Assembly: GCA_964522805.1 (NCBI GenBank)
Contig: CAZFWP010000001.1
Span: forward strand, 1 to 64,000
Source of the DNA: CAZBYL01 sp964522805
GTDB taxonomy: Bacteria > Synergistota > Synergistia > Synergistales > Synergistaceae
Length of the DNA: 64,000 nucleotides
Direction: 5' to 3'
Under the pieces are notes generated by a model. The model was not told where the DNA came from, ran no database searches, and saw only the letters and a list, made by a program, of their open reading frames with translations. Position numbers and translations under genes: made by a program. Position 1 is the stretch's first letter. Each line of letters opens with the position of its first letter. This document shows, piece by piece, positions 34,692 to 44,800 of the stretch.

Positions 34692-35825
34692 TTACTTAGG
34701 ATCGACAACCGTAAGGAAGATTCTCTTGCCGTTCTTGATCTGCATGATACCGACAGATTTTTCCGCATCATGTGAGGCATTGATAGTCGTCATTCCCGTA
34801 ACACCGGCGAAGTTCTTCGTTGCCGCGAGAGCGTCGGTGATTTTCTGTGAGTTGTCGCTCTTTGCCGATTTGATTGCTTCCATGATTATCATGTAGCTGT
34901 CATATCCGCAGGCTGCGAGAGCATTAGGATCTTTGCCTTTGAAGGTTTTCTTCCAGTTAGCGGTGAACTTTTTCTGTGTCGGGTTCATCTTCGGCATTTC
35001 CGGAGCGTAGGCAAAGGTTGTGAAGCTGAAACCTTCAACAGATTTACCGCCTATTTTTACAATTTCCGGGTTGTCCATGGCGTCGCCGCCGAGAATCTTA
35101 AACTTGGCTCCGAGTTCTCTTGCCTGGCGCATAATGATCGCACCTTCCGCAAAGTTTGCGGGGATATAGAGAACGTCAGGGTTTTTACTGATAATTTCCG
35201 TTAGCTGAGCGGTAAAGTCCTGGTCCCCCTTCTGATAATTGAGCTTTGAGACGATTTTACCGCCGTTTTTGGTGAAGTTGCGCTCAAAGAAAGAGGAAAG
35301 ACCAACGCTGTAATCTTCAGTTACTTCGATAAGACAGGCAGCCTTCTTAGCCTTAAGAATATCCTTAGCGAAAGCAGCGGCACCGGCTCCCTGGAAGGGG
35401 TCTATAAAGCAAACTCTGAACGAGTATTTTTTACCCTGAGTGACAAGCGGGTTGGTGCAGGAAGTCCCTACCATGGGAACTTTAGCCTTCTCCGCTACTT
35501 CTCCTCCAGCCATAGCGAGCGAGGATCCGTAAGTGCCAATGATAGCGTTTACTTTGTCTTTTTCAACAAGTCTCTTTACCGCGTTAGCTGCCTCAACCTT
35601 GTCGCTTTTGTTGTCTACAACAACAAGCTCAACTTTTTTGCCAAGGACAGTAGGCATATCCTTATGCGCAAGTTTAACTCCGTCCAGTTCAAGCTGTCCG
35701 CCAATAGCGTTACCGCCGGTTATAGGCAGATAGACGCCTATTTTGATGGTCTCCGCCGCCATAGACATTCCTGCTGCCGCAAGAATCACACAAAAAGCCA
35801 GTAAAATTTTCTTCCCCAACTTCAC
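34692..35825 (-). CDS. livK: Branched-chain amino-acid binding protein LivK (operon 1)
   Basis: The 377-residue exported protein has a signal peptide (KKILLAFCVILAAAGMSMAAE) and the type I periplasmic-binding fold: IKIGVYLPITGGNAIGGQLELDGVKLA, VIGTYGSSLAMAGGEVAEKAKVPMVGTS. Start is GTG at 35825 with AGGG upstream. It delivers branched-chain or related amino acids to LivHMGF. A TATAAT -10 lies 60 bp upstream. Confidence 0.92.
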   Translation of the reverse strand: MKLGKKILLAFCVILAAAGMSMAAETIKIGVYLPITGGNAIGGQLELDGVKLAHKDMPTVLGKKVELVVVDNKSDKVEAANAVKRLVEKDKVNAIIGTYGSSLAMAGGEVAEKAKVPMVGTSCTNPLVTQGKKYSFRVCFIDPFQGAGAAAFAKDILKAKKAACLIEVTEDYSVGLSSFFERNFTKNGGKIVSKLNYQKGDQDFTAQLTEIISKNPDVLYIPANFAEGAIIMRQARELGAKFKILGGDAMDNPEIVKIGGKSVEGFSFTTFAYAPEMPKMNPTQKKFTANWKKTFKGKDPNALAACGYDSYMIIMEAIKSAKSDNSQKITDALAATKNFAGVTGMTTINASHDAEKSVGIMQIKNGKRIFLTVVDPK

Positions 35826-35885
35826 TATGCAACACCCTTTCTCTTCTCTACGCTACATTTGAACAAGTTGTTGATACGCATTGTG

Positions 35886-35891
35886 ATTATA
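35886..35891 (-). promoter_or_regulatory. Putative -10 element of liv operon 1
   Basis: A perfect TATAAT on the minus strand (35891-35886), 60 bp before livK. The matching -35 is poor. An 18-codon frame beginning ATG at 35882 ends in TAG overlapping the livK GTG (TAGTG), but it has no ribosome site. Confidence 0.45.
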
Positions 35892-36111
35892 GCCTAAAGT
35901 GCTTTAAAATTCACTAGTAAATATATCATGGAGGGTATTTTTTATATTTATTACAAACCTAAATAACGGTTTTTGGAAATATAACGATATAAAGATTTGT
36001 AATATAAACTTTAACCTTTAAAAAATTAATCATCGGCATACTTTATCCTATCATTTATAGGAATGCAAAATTGTAAAATTGAGAGAGCCTTTCCCTGCTT
36101 TACTTAAAAAC
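35892..36111. other. AT-rich spacer between liv operon 1 and nrdG
   Basis: About 220 bp of AT-rich sequence upstream of the livK -10 element and downstream of nrdG. No frame, hairpin with T-run or RNA gene was recognised. Confidence 0.4.
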
Positions 36112-36795
36112 CTAACCTCTTATTGTGATTCCCGGCAAAAAATCTTGCAATTTCTCTGGCGATACCGCATCCATCTGCATAAATGTTGGATTTAGACAGT
36201 TTACCGGCTTAAAGCACTGAACAAACCAATGCCTATCGTCACACAGCTCTTTTCTGATGGCCCTAAGATCTTCTTCTGTAAGCAAAGCCGGCACATATGT
36301 GGTTCTGAATTCATAGTCTGGAGCAAATTTTTTGATCAGGGAAATGCTTTCACGAAGTCTTTCAGCTAAGATATCGGCACCGGTAACCCTTTTTAAAATC
36401 CTCTCATCAAAGGGTGCTTTGACGTCCATTGCCACATAAGAGACCAATTTTTGCTCCAGCACAGATGCCAGCAGCTCTGGAAAAGATCCGTTGGTATCCA
36501 GCTTCACCGCCAGCCCACAGCTCTTTATTTCCATAAGCAAATCAGTCAGACCATTCCACAAAAACGGTTCTCCCCCGCTTATCACCACCCCGTCAAGAAA
36601 GTTGCGTCGGCGCAGGATATCTTTAAAGACCTCCTCAGCACAAAGAGGCTCTGTCTGAGAGAGTACTAGCGTGCTGTTATGGCACCACGGACAGCGAAAA
36701 TTACAGCCACTGGTAAAAATAACCGCGGCGACATGCCCGTTCCAATCAAGAAAAGAGGACGGAAGATACCCCCCGACAGTAAGTCCATCAAGCAT
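36112..36795 (-). CDS. nrdG: Anaerobic ribonucleotide reductase activating protein NrdG
   Basis: About 227 residues from ATG 36795 (AGGGG 9 nt upstream). The radical SAM motif is CNFRCPWCHN, followed by DGVVISGGEPFLW. It generates the glycyl radical on the NrdD protein encoded just upstream. Length and SFLDWNGHVAAVIFTSGCNF start are typical of this family (also called pyruvate-formate-lyase activase-like). Confidence 0.9.
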   Translation of the reverse strand: MLDGLTVGGYLPSSFLDWNGHVAAVIFTSGCNFRCPWCHNSTLVLSQTEPLCAEEVFKDILRRRNFLDGVVISGGEPFLWNGLTDLLMEIKSCGLAVKLDTNGSFPELLASVLEQKLVSYVAMDVKAPFDERILKRVTGADILAERLRESISLIKKFAPDYEFRTTYVPALLTEEDLRAIRKELCDDRHWFVQCFKPVNCLNPTFMQMDAVSPEKLQDFLPGITIRG

Positions 36796-36886
36796 CAAAA
36801 GCACCCCTTCTATTTAAGAAACGGCTGAAAGCGGAGATGTTCCGCCATCAGCCGTGCCGTTGTTTTTGTAAAATTAGCTCCGCTGT

Positions 36887-39022
36887 TTAAGCAGGTAAGG
36901 TCACGGGACGGCGGCAGCGATCTTTAAGTTCGCCGCGCTTTCCGGCGTTCCAAGAAGACGTGCGAGTAAAGTAACCTGTTACGCGAGTTATTCCATCCAC
37001 ATCAGAAGAGCCGCAGAGAGAACAGCTGTCAGAAAGCCCTCTTTCTATGTGGTTGCACTCATTACAGATGGTGAATTCGGGGCTGAACGCCACCTGTGCG
37101 TTTTCTGAGTAGCGGAAGGTCTTAATTACAAACGATGCCAGTGCTCTGGGATCGGGTTTATGTTCGCCCATCCATACATGAGTAATGGCTCCGGCTTTGA
37201 TCATCGGGTGCATCTCGCCTTCGCGTGTCACCTTGTCGATAGGGTCCTGAACCAACTGATAGTTGAGATGGGTGCTGTTTGTATAATAAATTTCTCCTGT
37301 TTCAAAATTTCCCTTAATGTACTTTTTGGCGGTTTCCGGGTACGCGCGCAAGTCCAACTTGGCAAAACGCAAAGCCGTGCTCTCAGCCGGAGTCTGTTCT
37401 AGCACTATTTTTAGCCCAAGGCGCTCTGAGAGCTGCTGACATTTAAGATCCATGTACTGAATTACCGCCTTGCCAAGCTGCTCAGCCTCATCACTCTCAT
37501 GAAGCTGAGAACCGGTAACAGCCTGCACCATCTCGTTAAGACCAAGTATGCCGATCAAATGGCTGGCTTTTCTCATTCTCAAGTAACTTTCATCATCATG
37601 AGACACGCACAGCGCCGCAAGCGGTCCGTCAAGCCCCAAGTCCAGGATGCTTTTGATGAAACGCCTTTTTTCGAGGTGCCCTTTCGCCGCCAGCTCCATC
37701 TCTTCATCAATGATATCAAAGAGCAGCTCCTGATCGCCGTTGCACTTGTAGGCAGCGCGCGGCAGGTTCAAAGTAATGTTCTGCAGCGCACAGTAGCGCA
37801 TCTTCCAAGGGTGTTTAGCCTCGTTGAGGTCTTCCGGCGTCAGCTCAAATGAGAGACGGCAGCACTCAGACAGTTTGGCGACACCGCCGCGGTCAAAGAC
37901 AAAATAGGTATTGCCCTTTTCCGATGCGAGAGTGCAGGCCAAGTCAAGAAATTCTTCCCAGCCCTCTTCTTTGAAGAAATAGTCGGTAATGTGCAGCAGC
38001 GGTTTGGGGAAGAAAAATGGCTGTCCTCTGCTGTCTCCCTGCATATAGACATCAAAGAGCGCTTTGACGAACATCTTCGCTTCTTTATCGTAGTCTCCAT
38101 ATACTTTTCCTGTAAACTTGCCGCCAGGGCCAATAGCGGGAACATCGCGGAAGTGATTGGGAATTTCGTAGTACAGATTGATGTCGGTAAAGGCCACCTG
38201 CCCGCCGCGCCCTCCCGCGAGCTGGTTAAACTCAAAAATAAGCTGCTGAGCTAACTGTTTATGCTGCTCATAGCTCCAGCCCACAAGGTAGGGAGCAAAG
38301 TACATATTGATGGCATCCCAGCCTATTGCTCCGGCAAAGTGGTTTTGCAGCACGGAGGTCATCTTCAAGATGTGAGCCAACAGAACATCTGCGTGCTTAG
38401 CCGGGTTTGATACGCTGGTAATTGAGGGGATATTAAGTCCGTAGCGGGCGACATAGGCCACGCTCTGACCTGAGCAATATGGTCTGTTGACCATGCCAAG
38501 GTCGTGAAGGTGGATATCTCCTTTCAGGTGCGCGTCGGCCACATCTTTGCTGAATACCTTGGTCAGCGCGTATTCTTTAAGCACCATCTCCGCGATGGAG
38601 AGGTTGATGGATTCAGGGTTGTGGCTGGTGTTGCTGTTTTCTTTATTTTTACGCAGCATCATTTTTTCCAGGTCATGGACAGGCAGACCGATACGGCTGT
38701 GGTCAGCCAGCTTCGCGCCAAGTCCGCGCTGGAAGAGCTTAACGTTTACCATTTCACGGATGATGGTAGTTGTCACATGGCCGCGTCCGTATTTAAGCAG
38801 TTCTCCTTCAACTTCTAAGGCAATGCCGCCGGCAGTAGCCGGGTCTAAGCCTGCTTCAATAATCAGCGCGTCTCTGATTCTGCTGGCATCCCAGGGAGAA
38901 CTTTCTTCCTGAGCCAGAGCATCAACCATTAAGGCAAGGTCTGTGGATTCGCCGGTATTTTCAAAAAGATGTCCCTGTTTGCCAAAATATGATTCTGTAT
39001 CCATAACAGGCTCAATTCCCAT
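36887..39022 (-). CDS. nrdD: Anaerobic (class III) ribonucleoside-triphosphate reductase NrdD
   Basis: About 711 residues. A shortened ATP-cone-like region (IRDALIIEAGLDPATAGGIA onward), the barrel with DLGMVNRPYCSGQSVAYVARYG and NLPRAAYKCNGD, a zinc site CNECNHIERGLSDSCSLC, and the C-terminal glycyl-radical region RVTGYF. It makes dNTPs from NTPs under anoxia. ATG at 39022 has AAGGAGG 9 nt upstream; the gene overlaps the nrdR end by 11 bp. The ATP-cone looks abbreviated at its N-terminus, so allosteric control may differ from E. coli. Confidence 0.92.
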   Translation of the reverse strand: MGIEPVMDTESYFGKQGHLFENTGESTDLALMVDALAQEESSPWDASRIRDALIIEAGLDPATAGGIALEVEGELLKYGRGHVTTTIIREMVNVKLFQRGLGAKLADHSRIGLPVHDLEKMMLRKNKENSNTSHNPESINLSIAEMVLKEYALTKVFSKDVADAHLKGDIHLHDLGMVNRPYCSGQSVAYVARYGLNIPSITSVSNPAKHADVLLAHILKMTSVLQNHFAGAIGWDAINMYFAPYLVGWSYEQHKQLAQQLIFEFNQLAGGRGGQVAFTDINLYYEIPNHFRDVPAIGPGGKFTGKVYGDYDKEAKMFVKALFDVYMQGDSRGQPFFFPKPLLHITDYFFKEEGWEEFLDLACTLASEKGNTYFVFDRGGVAKLSECCRLSFELTPEDLNEAKHPWKMRYCALQNITLNLPRAAYKCNGDQELLFDIIDEEMELAAKGHLEKRRFIKSILDLGLDGPLAALCVSHDDESYLRMRKASHLIGILGLNEMVQAVTGSQLHESDEAEQLGKAVIQYMDLKCQQLSERLGLKIVLEQTPAESTALRFAKLDLRAYPETAKKYIKGNFETGEIYYTNSTHLNYQLVQDPIDKVTREGEMHPMIKAGAITHVWMGEHKPDPRALASFVIKTFRYSENAQVAFSPEFTICNECNHIERGLSDSCSLCGSSDVDGITRVTGYFTRTSSWNAGKRGELKDRCRRPVTLPA

Positions 39023-39491
39023 TACGATGTGCCTCCTTGTCTTCAAGCAGCTTCGCTATTTCATGAGTAAAACTCGATATATCTGTAAATTCTCTATAAA
39101 CGGACGCAAACCTGACATAAGCGACCTTATTTATCTTGCGGAGCTCGTCAGAGGCCAGCTCTCCGATAGTAGTAGCAGAGACCTCTCCCTGCCCGGAAGT
39201 GCGCAGCTTATCCTCAATGTGAGCCACGGCCTCTTCGATCTTCTCTAGCTGAACAGGCAATTTCTCACAGGCTCTTTGGAGCCCCCTGGTAAGCTTTTGC
39301 CTGTCAAATGCCTCTCTGCTGCCGTCCTTCTTAACTACCCAGAGATAATTTTTTTCTTCCAAACGCTCATAGGTAGTAAAACGTCCCTGACATTCCGGAC
39401 ATTCACGTCTGCGCCTATTGACCTTTCCGTCATCAACGCTCCTGGTCTCTATCACTCTTGTCTCCAATGCTCCGCAAACAGGACAGCGCAT
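39012..39491 (-). CDS. nrdR: Transcriptional repressor NrdR
   Basis: The 159-residue protein starts MRCPVCGALETRVIETR with a zinc ribbon (CPVC, later CPEC), then an ATP-cone (WVVKKDGSREAFDRQKLTRGLQRACEKLP). NrdR senses dATP/ATP and represses ribonucleotide reductase genes. It heads the nrdR-nrdD-nrdG operon, and two matching operator boxes lie upstream, so it is very likely autoregulated. Confidence 0.95.
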   Translation of the reverse strand: MRCPVCGALETRVIETRSVDDGKVNRRRRECPECQGRFTTYERLEEKNYLWVVKKDGSREAFDRQKLTRGLQRACEKLPVQLEKIEEAVAHIEDKLRTSGQGEVSATTIGELASDELRKINKVAYVRFASVYREFTDISSFTHEIAKLLEDKEAHRNGN

Positions 39492-39503
39492 CTTATCCCC
39501 TCC

Positions 39504-39549
39504 ACACTATATACACCACGCTTCTAAATTATAACACTATATACAGCGA
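39504..39549 (-). promoter_or_regulatory. Paired NrdR boxes overlapping the nrdR promoter
   Basis: Two copies of ACACTATATACA (39504-39515 and 39534-39545) lie 30 bp apart, close to three helical turns and similar to the known NrdR box ACACWATATATWGTGT. On the minus strand a TATAAT (39533-39528) lies between them, so NrdR binding would cover the promoter. Confidence 0.82.
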
Positions 39550-39625
39550 TTAGAGAAGTCCTTCTACCTGAAGGCAATGATATTTTACTTCTAGTAATAA
39601 TATTTTGTGAAAGAGGTGAAATACA

Positions 39626-39729
39626 TAAAAAAGCGGAGCGAGAACGCGTTCTTTAAATTTTTCACTGCAATAAAGCAGGCAAGGTGCCTCTTAACGCAGA
39701 GAAACTTATGGCGAACGCATCTCGCTCCG
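39626..39729 (-). terminator. Long structured terminator after the aminotransferase gene
   Basis: Arms at 39634-39651 and 39713-39729 pair through CGGAGCGAGA and GCGTTC (with a small internal loop), enclosing about 60 nt that can fold two more hairpins (39665-39678 and 39677-39689). In the minus direction the closing stem is followed by six T. It looks like an intrinsic terminator whose loop has grown into a multi-stem RNA; a small 3'-UTR RNA is possible. Confidence 0.65.
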
Positions 39730-39768
39730 GACAAATTCCAGCAAATAACCGGTTAAATACTTAAATGA

Positions 39769-40854
39769 TTATTTTTTCTTCAGGACAGATTCCAAGACGT
39801 CCATGCCTTTTTTTACCAGAGCCATGTCGGCCTGACTGCCCATGTGCCCGATGCGGAAAACTTTGCCTGCCAGAGCACCATAGCTTCCGCCTACGCCAAG
39901 CCCCTCTTCTCTTAGTGCCTTGTCCAGCTCTTCCCACGTCCATCCGTGAGGGACTTTGATCGCCGTCACTGTTGGTGATGCCAGCTCCGCCTTGCGGGCG
40001 TAAAGTTCAAGCCCCATGGCTGCCGCACGGGCGCGGCAGTAAGATGCGGCCTCCTCGTGTCTGCGGTATGAGTTTTCCAGACCTTCGGATAATATCGATT
40101 TTAGGGCGATATTGAGAGCCGCATTGGCATGCCAGTTGTGGGTGCAGGGCATGAAGCCCTTCTTTGTCACCTCACGCCATGGCAGCATCGCATCATAGCC
40201 AAAGTAGCCTACCCGCTCCGCCGCTTTCCACGCCCTCTCACTGACAGTGAGTATAGAAAGGTCAGGCAACAGAGAGAGGCACTTCTGGCTTCCCAGCAGT
40301 CCCAAGTCAATTCCCCACTCGTCCACCTTTACATCTGCCCCCACCGCACTGGCGACAAAATCCACACAGAATAGTGCGCCGCTCTCTTTCACTATGAGAG
40401 CGACATCGGCAATGGGATTCAAAAGTCCGCTTGGTGTTTCACAGTGAACCGCCGTTACCATGTAGGGTTTAAAAGAGGATATTTGTGCGCGCAGCTCTTC
40501 TAAGCTAACAAACTCGCCGTCTGCCGCTTCGAGAATTTTGACTTCTGCGCCCAGCGTTTCCGCCATCTCGCCAAACCCTCTGCCAAAGATTCCGTTTGAA
40601 AGTACCAGCACACGGTCGTTGGCCTTGACGGTACTTTTCAGTGCCCCCCAGAGAATCAGCATCGCCTCTCCTGATTGAATGGTAACTTCGTTTTTGGTTT
40701 TTAAAATTTGCTGTAGAAGCTCCTGGTTTTCCCCAAGCAGAGCATAGAAATCCTTTTCGAGATCGGAGCTTCCGTAATCAGTGAGGTAGGCTTCACGATA
40801 TTTGCGCGGAACAGATACTGGCCCCGGAACAAGAGGAATTTTGTATGTTTGCAT
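39769..40854 (-). CDS. Class V aminotransferase (alanine-glyoxylate/serine-pyruvate type)
   Basis: The 361-residue PLP enzyme starts with LVPGPVSVPRKYREAY, has VHCETPSGLLNPI, the aspartate of FCVDFVASAVGA and the Schiff-base lysine in LLGSQKCLS. C-terminal FRIGHMGSQAD is also typical. Members interconvert alanine, serine, glyoxylate and pyruvate; some act on 2-aminoethylphosphonate or purine-catabolic ureidoglycine. The window does not decide which. It is followed by the long structured terminator and stands alone as a gene. Confidence 0.88.
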   Translation of the reverse strand: MQTYKIPLVPGPVSVPRKYREAYLTDYGSSDLEKDFYALLGENQELLQQILKTKNEVTIQSGEAMLILWGALKSTVKANDRVLVLSNGIFGRGFGEMAETLGAEVKILEAADGEFVSLEELRAQISSFKPYMVTAVHCETPSGLLNPIADVALIVKESGALFCVDFVASAVGADVKVDEWGIDLGLLGSQKCLSLLPDLSILTVSERAWKAAERVGYFGYDAMLPWREVTKKGFMPCTHNWHANAALNIALKSILSEGLENSYRRHEEAASYCRARAAAMGLELYARKAELASPTVTAIKVPHGWTWEELDKALREEGLGVGGSYGALAGKVFRIGHMGSQADMALVKKGMDVLESVLKKK

Positions 40855-40891
40855 AGTTACTGACTCCCTTCCTGTAATTAATAAAAGTTAA

Positions 40892-40927
40892 TAAAAAAGC
40901 GCCGGACATGTTTGTCCGACACTTTTT
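40892..40927 (-). terminator. Terminator after rpsU-yqeY
   Basis: Stem around CCGGACA/TGTCCG with flanking pairs and a 4-nt loop, followed in the minus direction by GCTTTTTT. It lies between the YqeY stop and the aminotransferase start. Confidence 0.75.
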
Positions 40928-40951
40928 ATCACAATTAACAGGATGTGCGAA

Positions 40952-41413
40952 TTAAGATAAGGAGGAAAGGTACTTCTGGACTTCCGCCTTAACTCTGTTA
41001 CCGTCCGCCTGACCCTTAGCAGCAGCAATTACCTTGCCCATCATCTTACCCATATCTTTGGGTCCTGAAGCGCCGATTTGAGAAGCAATTTCAGCCACAA
41101 TCTTCGCCAGGTCTTCATCAGAAAGCTGGGCGGGCTGGTAAACTTCTAGAATTTTAGCTTCAGCAAGCTCTGAATCTGCTCTGTCAGCAACGCCGCCGGC
41201 CTTGTACATTTCAGCGGCCTCAATGCGCTGCTTAATGAGTCTGCGCACAAGAACAAGCACATCATCGTCAGTCAGAGGGGTATCTTTGCCCTTTTCAATC
41301 TGAGCGAGCTGGATAGCAGACTTCAACATGCGTAGCACAGAAAGCTTAAGCTCATCTCTGCTTTTCATCGCTGCAATCATATCGTTTTGAATCTGTGTCA
41401 CAAGGTTAGACAT
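40952..41413 (-). CDS. yqeY: GatB/YqeY domain protein
   Basis: The 153-residue protein matches YqeY: DMIAAMKSRDELKLSVLRMLKSAI, RRLIKQRIEAAEMYKAGG and IGASGPKDMGKMMGKVI. The domain is shared with the tail of GatB, suggesting tRNA interaction, but its function is not settled. It follows rpsU with a 2-nt gap, a very common pairing in bacteria. Confidence 0.93.
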   Translation of the reverse strand: MSNLVTQIQNDMIAAMKSRDELKLSVLRMLKSAIQLAQIEKGKDTPLTDDDVLVLVRRLIKQRIEAAEMYKAGGVADRADSELAEAKILEVYQPAQLSDEDLAKIVAEIASQIGASGPKDMGKMMGKVIAAAKGQADGNRVKAEVQKYLSSLS

Positions 41414-41415
41414 GA

Positions 41416-41604
41416 CTAATAATCAGCCCTCCTGCCCTTGTTTCGGGCCATTTCGGCCTTCTTACGTTTCTTGATTTCGCTGGGTTTCTCGTAATGTTCA
41501 TGCTTCTTAGCTTCACGAAGCACGCCCACCTTACGAAGCTCACGCTTAAAACGTTTCAGCGCGTCTTCGATCGACTCGTTATCGCGTCTGGTTACGGTGG
41601 TCAT
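41416..41604 (-). CDS. rpsU: 30S ribosomal protein S21
   Basis: The 62-residue basic protein MTTVTRRDNESIEDALKRFKRELRKVGVL onward, ending in KKAEMARNKGRR, is a clear S21. AAGGGGGG precedes the ATG. First gene of rpsU-yqeY. Confidence 0.95.
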   Translation of the reverse strand: MTTVTRRDNESIEDALKRFKRELRKVGVLREAKKHEHYEKPSEIKKRKKAEMARNKGRRADY

Positions 41605-41842
41605 CTACATTCCCCCCTTTCTCAGCCACTTACAAAACAATAATAAAAAAATGTGCAAGCGGGGATAAACACCAAGACATTGTATCCTACAATCCCCTTC
41701 GGCACAAGCACCAAATAACAATTTTTATGAAAACAAATTATAGAAATATTAGCAAAAGCAATTTTTGCTAAACCGCATTACCTTTTGCCGTACTGATTTG
41801 CCGATTTATGCGAAAAATAGTAAGCTCTTTGGCAAAAGTCCT
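41605..41842. other. Spacer between rpsU and the helicase gene
   Basis: A short inverted repeat AGCAAAA/TTTTGCT near 41752-41770 may act as a weak terminator for the helicase gene. A TACAAT at about 41680-41685 (minus strand) could be the rpsU -10, with a poor -35. Nothing else seen. Confidence 0.35.
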
Positions 41843-44800
41843 TTAGCCGGCGGCGAGTTTGTTGGTTCTTTTAAGATATTTCGCCGGGATGGGATAGTCC
41901 AGCTTCCAAGTGACATTCATCGGCTTGCTGCCCTCATGTTTTAGGTATTCCACAGGGCCAAGATAGGTGTATGGAGCCGTGCCGGAGATATCTTTTCTGT
42001 ATTCTCTGACAAAGAGCAGCACCTTGCCGCCGGTGATTCGCTGGTTTATATACCTCTCCCCCGTCGCCGAATTCTCTGAGGTTAGGCTCTGGCTCTGCCA
42101 ATGGAACAGCTCCGCATTGATGGAGTAGTCGTCATACATCGTGGTCGGAGAATAATCTTTTTCCGACTTATTCAGAGTTACCCAAAGCAGATCAGTTTTT
42201 TTCTGCGGCAGATATTTGACTCCTTCACGTACACTTGCAGGGTTAAGATGATCCATGGCTATCAGTATCTGGTTCTTTGTGTAGGAACAGTGTAGTTCCA
42301 GCGGACATTCGTAGCCTAGGTTAGCGTCCTCGCCGACAACATCAATATTATCATCGTTATAACGCAGCAGAGCCAATGTCTCTTGAAGCATCACGGGAGA
42401 GTTCATCAATTCATCCAGTATATCACCGATTTTTTCATAACTGCGCGGCACCGCTTCTGCGGGGAGAAGCGTGTGGTAGAACATTTGCAGCATCTTTTTT
42501 TCGTTTTCGGGGAGCGTACTAAAATCAACGGGCGCTCCTTCCAAAAGATGCGTGATAAATGTCAGCCATTTGTGAGAGTTGATTGCGCATAAGCGCGGGA
42601 AAGCTTTAGTCATCATCATCTCCGCCGGCTCGCAGTAATCGGCAGTCAAACCTGCTCTGACACACAGGCGCGAAAAGCTGTTTTCCCGCAGATAGATGGT
42701 TCGCACGTCCAAATGGTAGTAATTGGTAAAATTGGTGATTGTCAGCGGCAGTCCGCTCTCATCAGCAAAAGAACGCAGTCTCTCTATCAGCCCAGCGGTG
42801 GAATTGAAGGACTGCTTGATATTTTCCAAGATATACTCTGCGGCCTTCCGTTCCAATTGTATGTAACAACCCTTGGGAAGCGAGACAAATCCCTCTTTTA
42901 TCTCTTTGCGGACACTGAGATCTGTACGCGCAAGCAGTGCGGAGAATTTATCCTCAAAATTATATTTATGGTTGGCATGCCCAATAAAGTCAAGTACAGT
43001 GAGGCATTCTTTGTTTTCACAACGACGCAGCCCACGCCCAAGCTGCTGCAAAAAGACGGTTAAACTCTCAGTCGGACGCAGAAAGAGGACTGTGTTTATC
43101 TCGGGGATATCAATTCCCTCATTGTAGAGGTCAACGACAAAGATAAAACGGTATCTGCCGCAGACAAGGTCTCTCTTGGCTTCTTCTCTCACTGAATCAG
43201 AAGTGTCTCCATGCAAGGCTGCAGAGGTAATGCCCTGTTTATTGAAGAAATCCGCCATAAATTGCGCATGTTTGACGGAGACACAAAAACCCAGTCCCTT
43301 AACCTCGTTAATATCGGTAACGTATTTATTGACCGCGGCAATAATATCAGCGGCGCGTCTGTCGGCGATTACGCCTTGCAGTGAGTAAAGGTTTGAGAGC
43401 TCCGTTTTATCATAACCGCCCCTCACCCAGCGCAGCGCGCTTAGGTCAGCCTCGTCAGAAACGCCGAAATATTGAAAGGGCGAGAGCAGTTTACGTTCAA
43501 TCGCTTCGGGCAGGCGAATCTCCGCAGCTATTCTATTATCAAAATACTCAAGCACACTTCGCCCATCCATTCTTTCCGGAGTGGCAGTAAGTCCCAAAAG
43601 TATTTGCGGACGGTAATATTGCAGCAGTTTTTGGTATGTCGGCGCAGCCGCATGGTGAAATTCGTCTACGATGATAAAATCATAATAATCCTCAGAGGTT
43701 AGGGAGGTCATATCCACAGAGTTAAAGCTTTGTATGGACATAAAGAGATGTTCAATACTGTCAGGTTTGTGGTTTCCCACATATAGCTGTCCAAAGTTAG
43801 CGTCTTTCAGAACCCCGCGGAAGCAGCACACGCTTTGCGTCAATATTTCTTCCCTGTGGGCGATAAAGAGCAGCCTGCATGGGCTGAGAGGGTTTTCTTT
43901 GACATAACGTTTGTAGTCAAAAGCGGAGATAACTGTTTTTCCCGTCCCCGTGGCGGCGACGATTAAATTACGCATGCGTTTGTGTATTCTGCGCTCCGCG
44001 GCGATTTCTTCAAGGATTTCCTGCTGGTAGGAATATGGCTCGATATCAAAACCATATGAAGAAAAACTTAAGAGGCCAACGTTTTTTTCAGCGTTCAAAG
44101 CCTTCTCAAGTTTTGCTCTGTCCGCACTGCGGTATAGCGTGAAGTCAGGGGAATTCCAGTAGCTGTCGAAGGTCGCAGCGATTTTTCTAATCGTTTGCGG
44201 CATATCTTTTTGGGTGACTTTTAAGTTCCACTCCAAACCGCTGGACATCGCCGCATTTGAAAGATTCGACGAGCCAATGTAGGCGGTCGTAAAACCGCTC
44301 TCGCGCGCAAACATGTAGGCTTTGGCGTGAAGGCGTGTGACGGTTGTGTCATAGGAAAGCATTATTTCTGTATTGGGGAGAGCCGCCAGCTCTTCCACGG
44401 CTTTTACATCTGTCGCCCCCATATAGGAGGTTGTAATCACCCGCAAACGTCCGCCGCGTGCGGTAAATTCACGCAGCTCGCTGATTATCAGTCTCAAACC
44501 GCTCCATTTAATGAAGGAGACCAGCATATCAATATTATCACAGGAAACGATCTCTTTCTTTAGCTCCGTAAACATCTGCGGTTCATTGACAGAACCGGTG
44601 AAAAGCGAACTCTCCGCCAAGGAGGTCTGCGGACGCGGTATCGGCGCGTCGGGACGAAGAGCATAGATGCTGTTCCTCATATTGATGAAGGCTAAGAGTT
44701 CTTCCGCACTTTCATCTACTGCCATCTCGGAAAAATCTTCTCCTACAGCTTCCGCCGTAACCGCCTCAACAATTTTGTTGACAAAGGCGACACGCTCATG

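Noticed and set aside
35829..35882. 18-codon upstream frame ending in TAG overlapping the livK GTG
   Set aside because: It starts at about the predicted transcription start with no ribosome site, and has no biased codon content; not strong enough to call a leader peptide.
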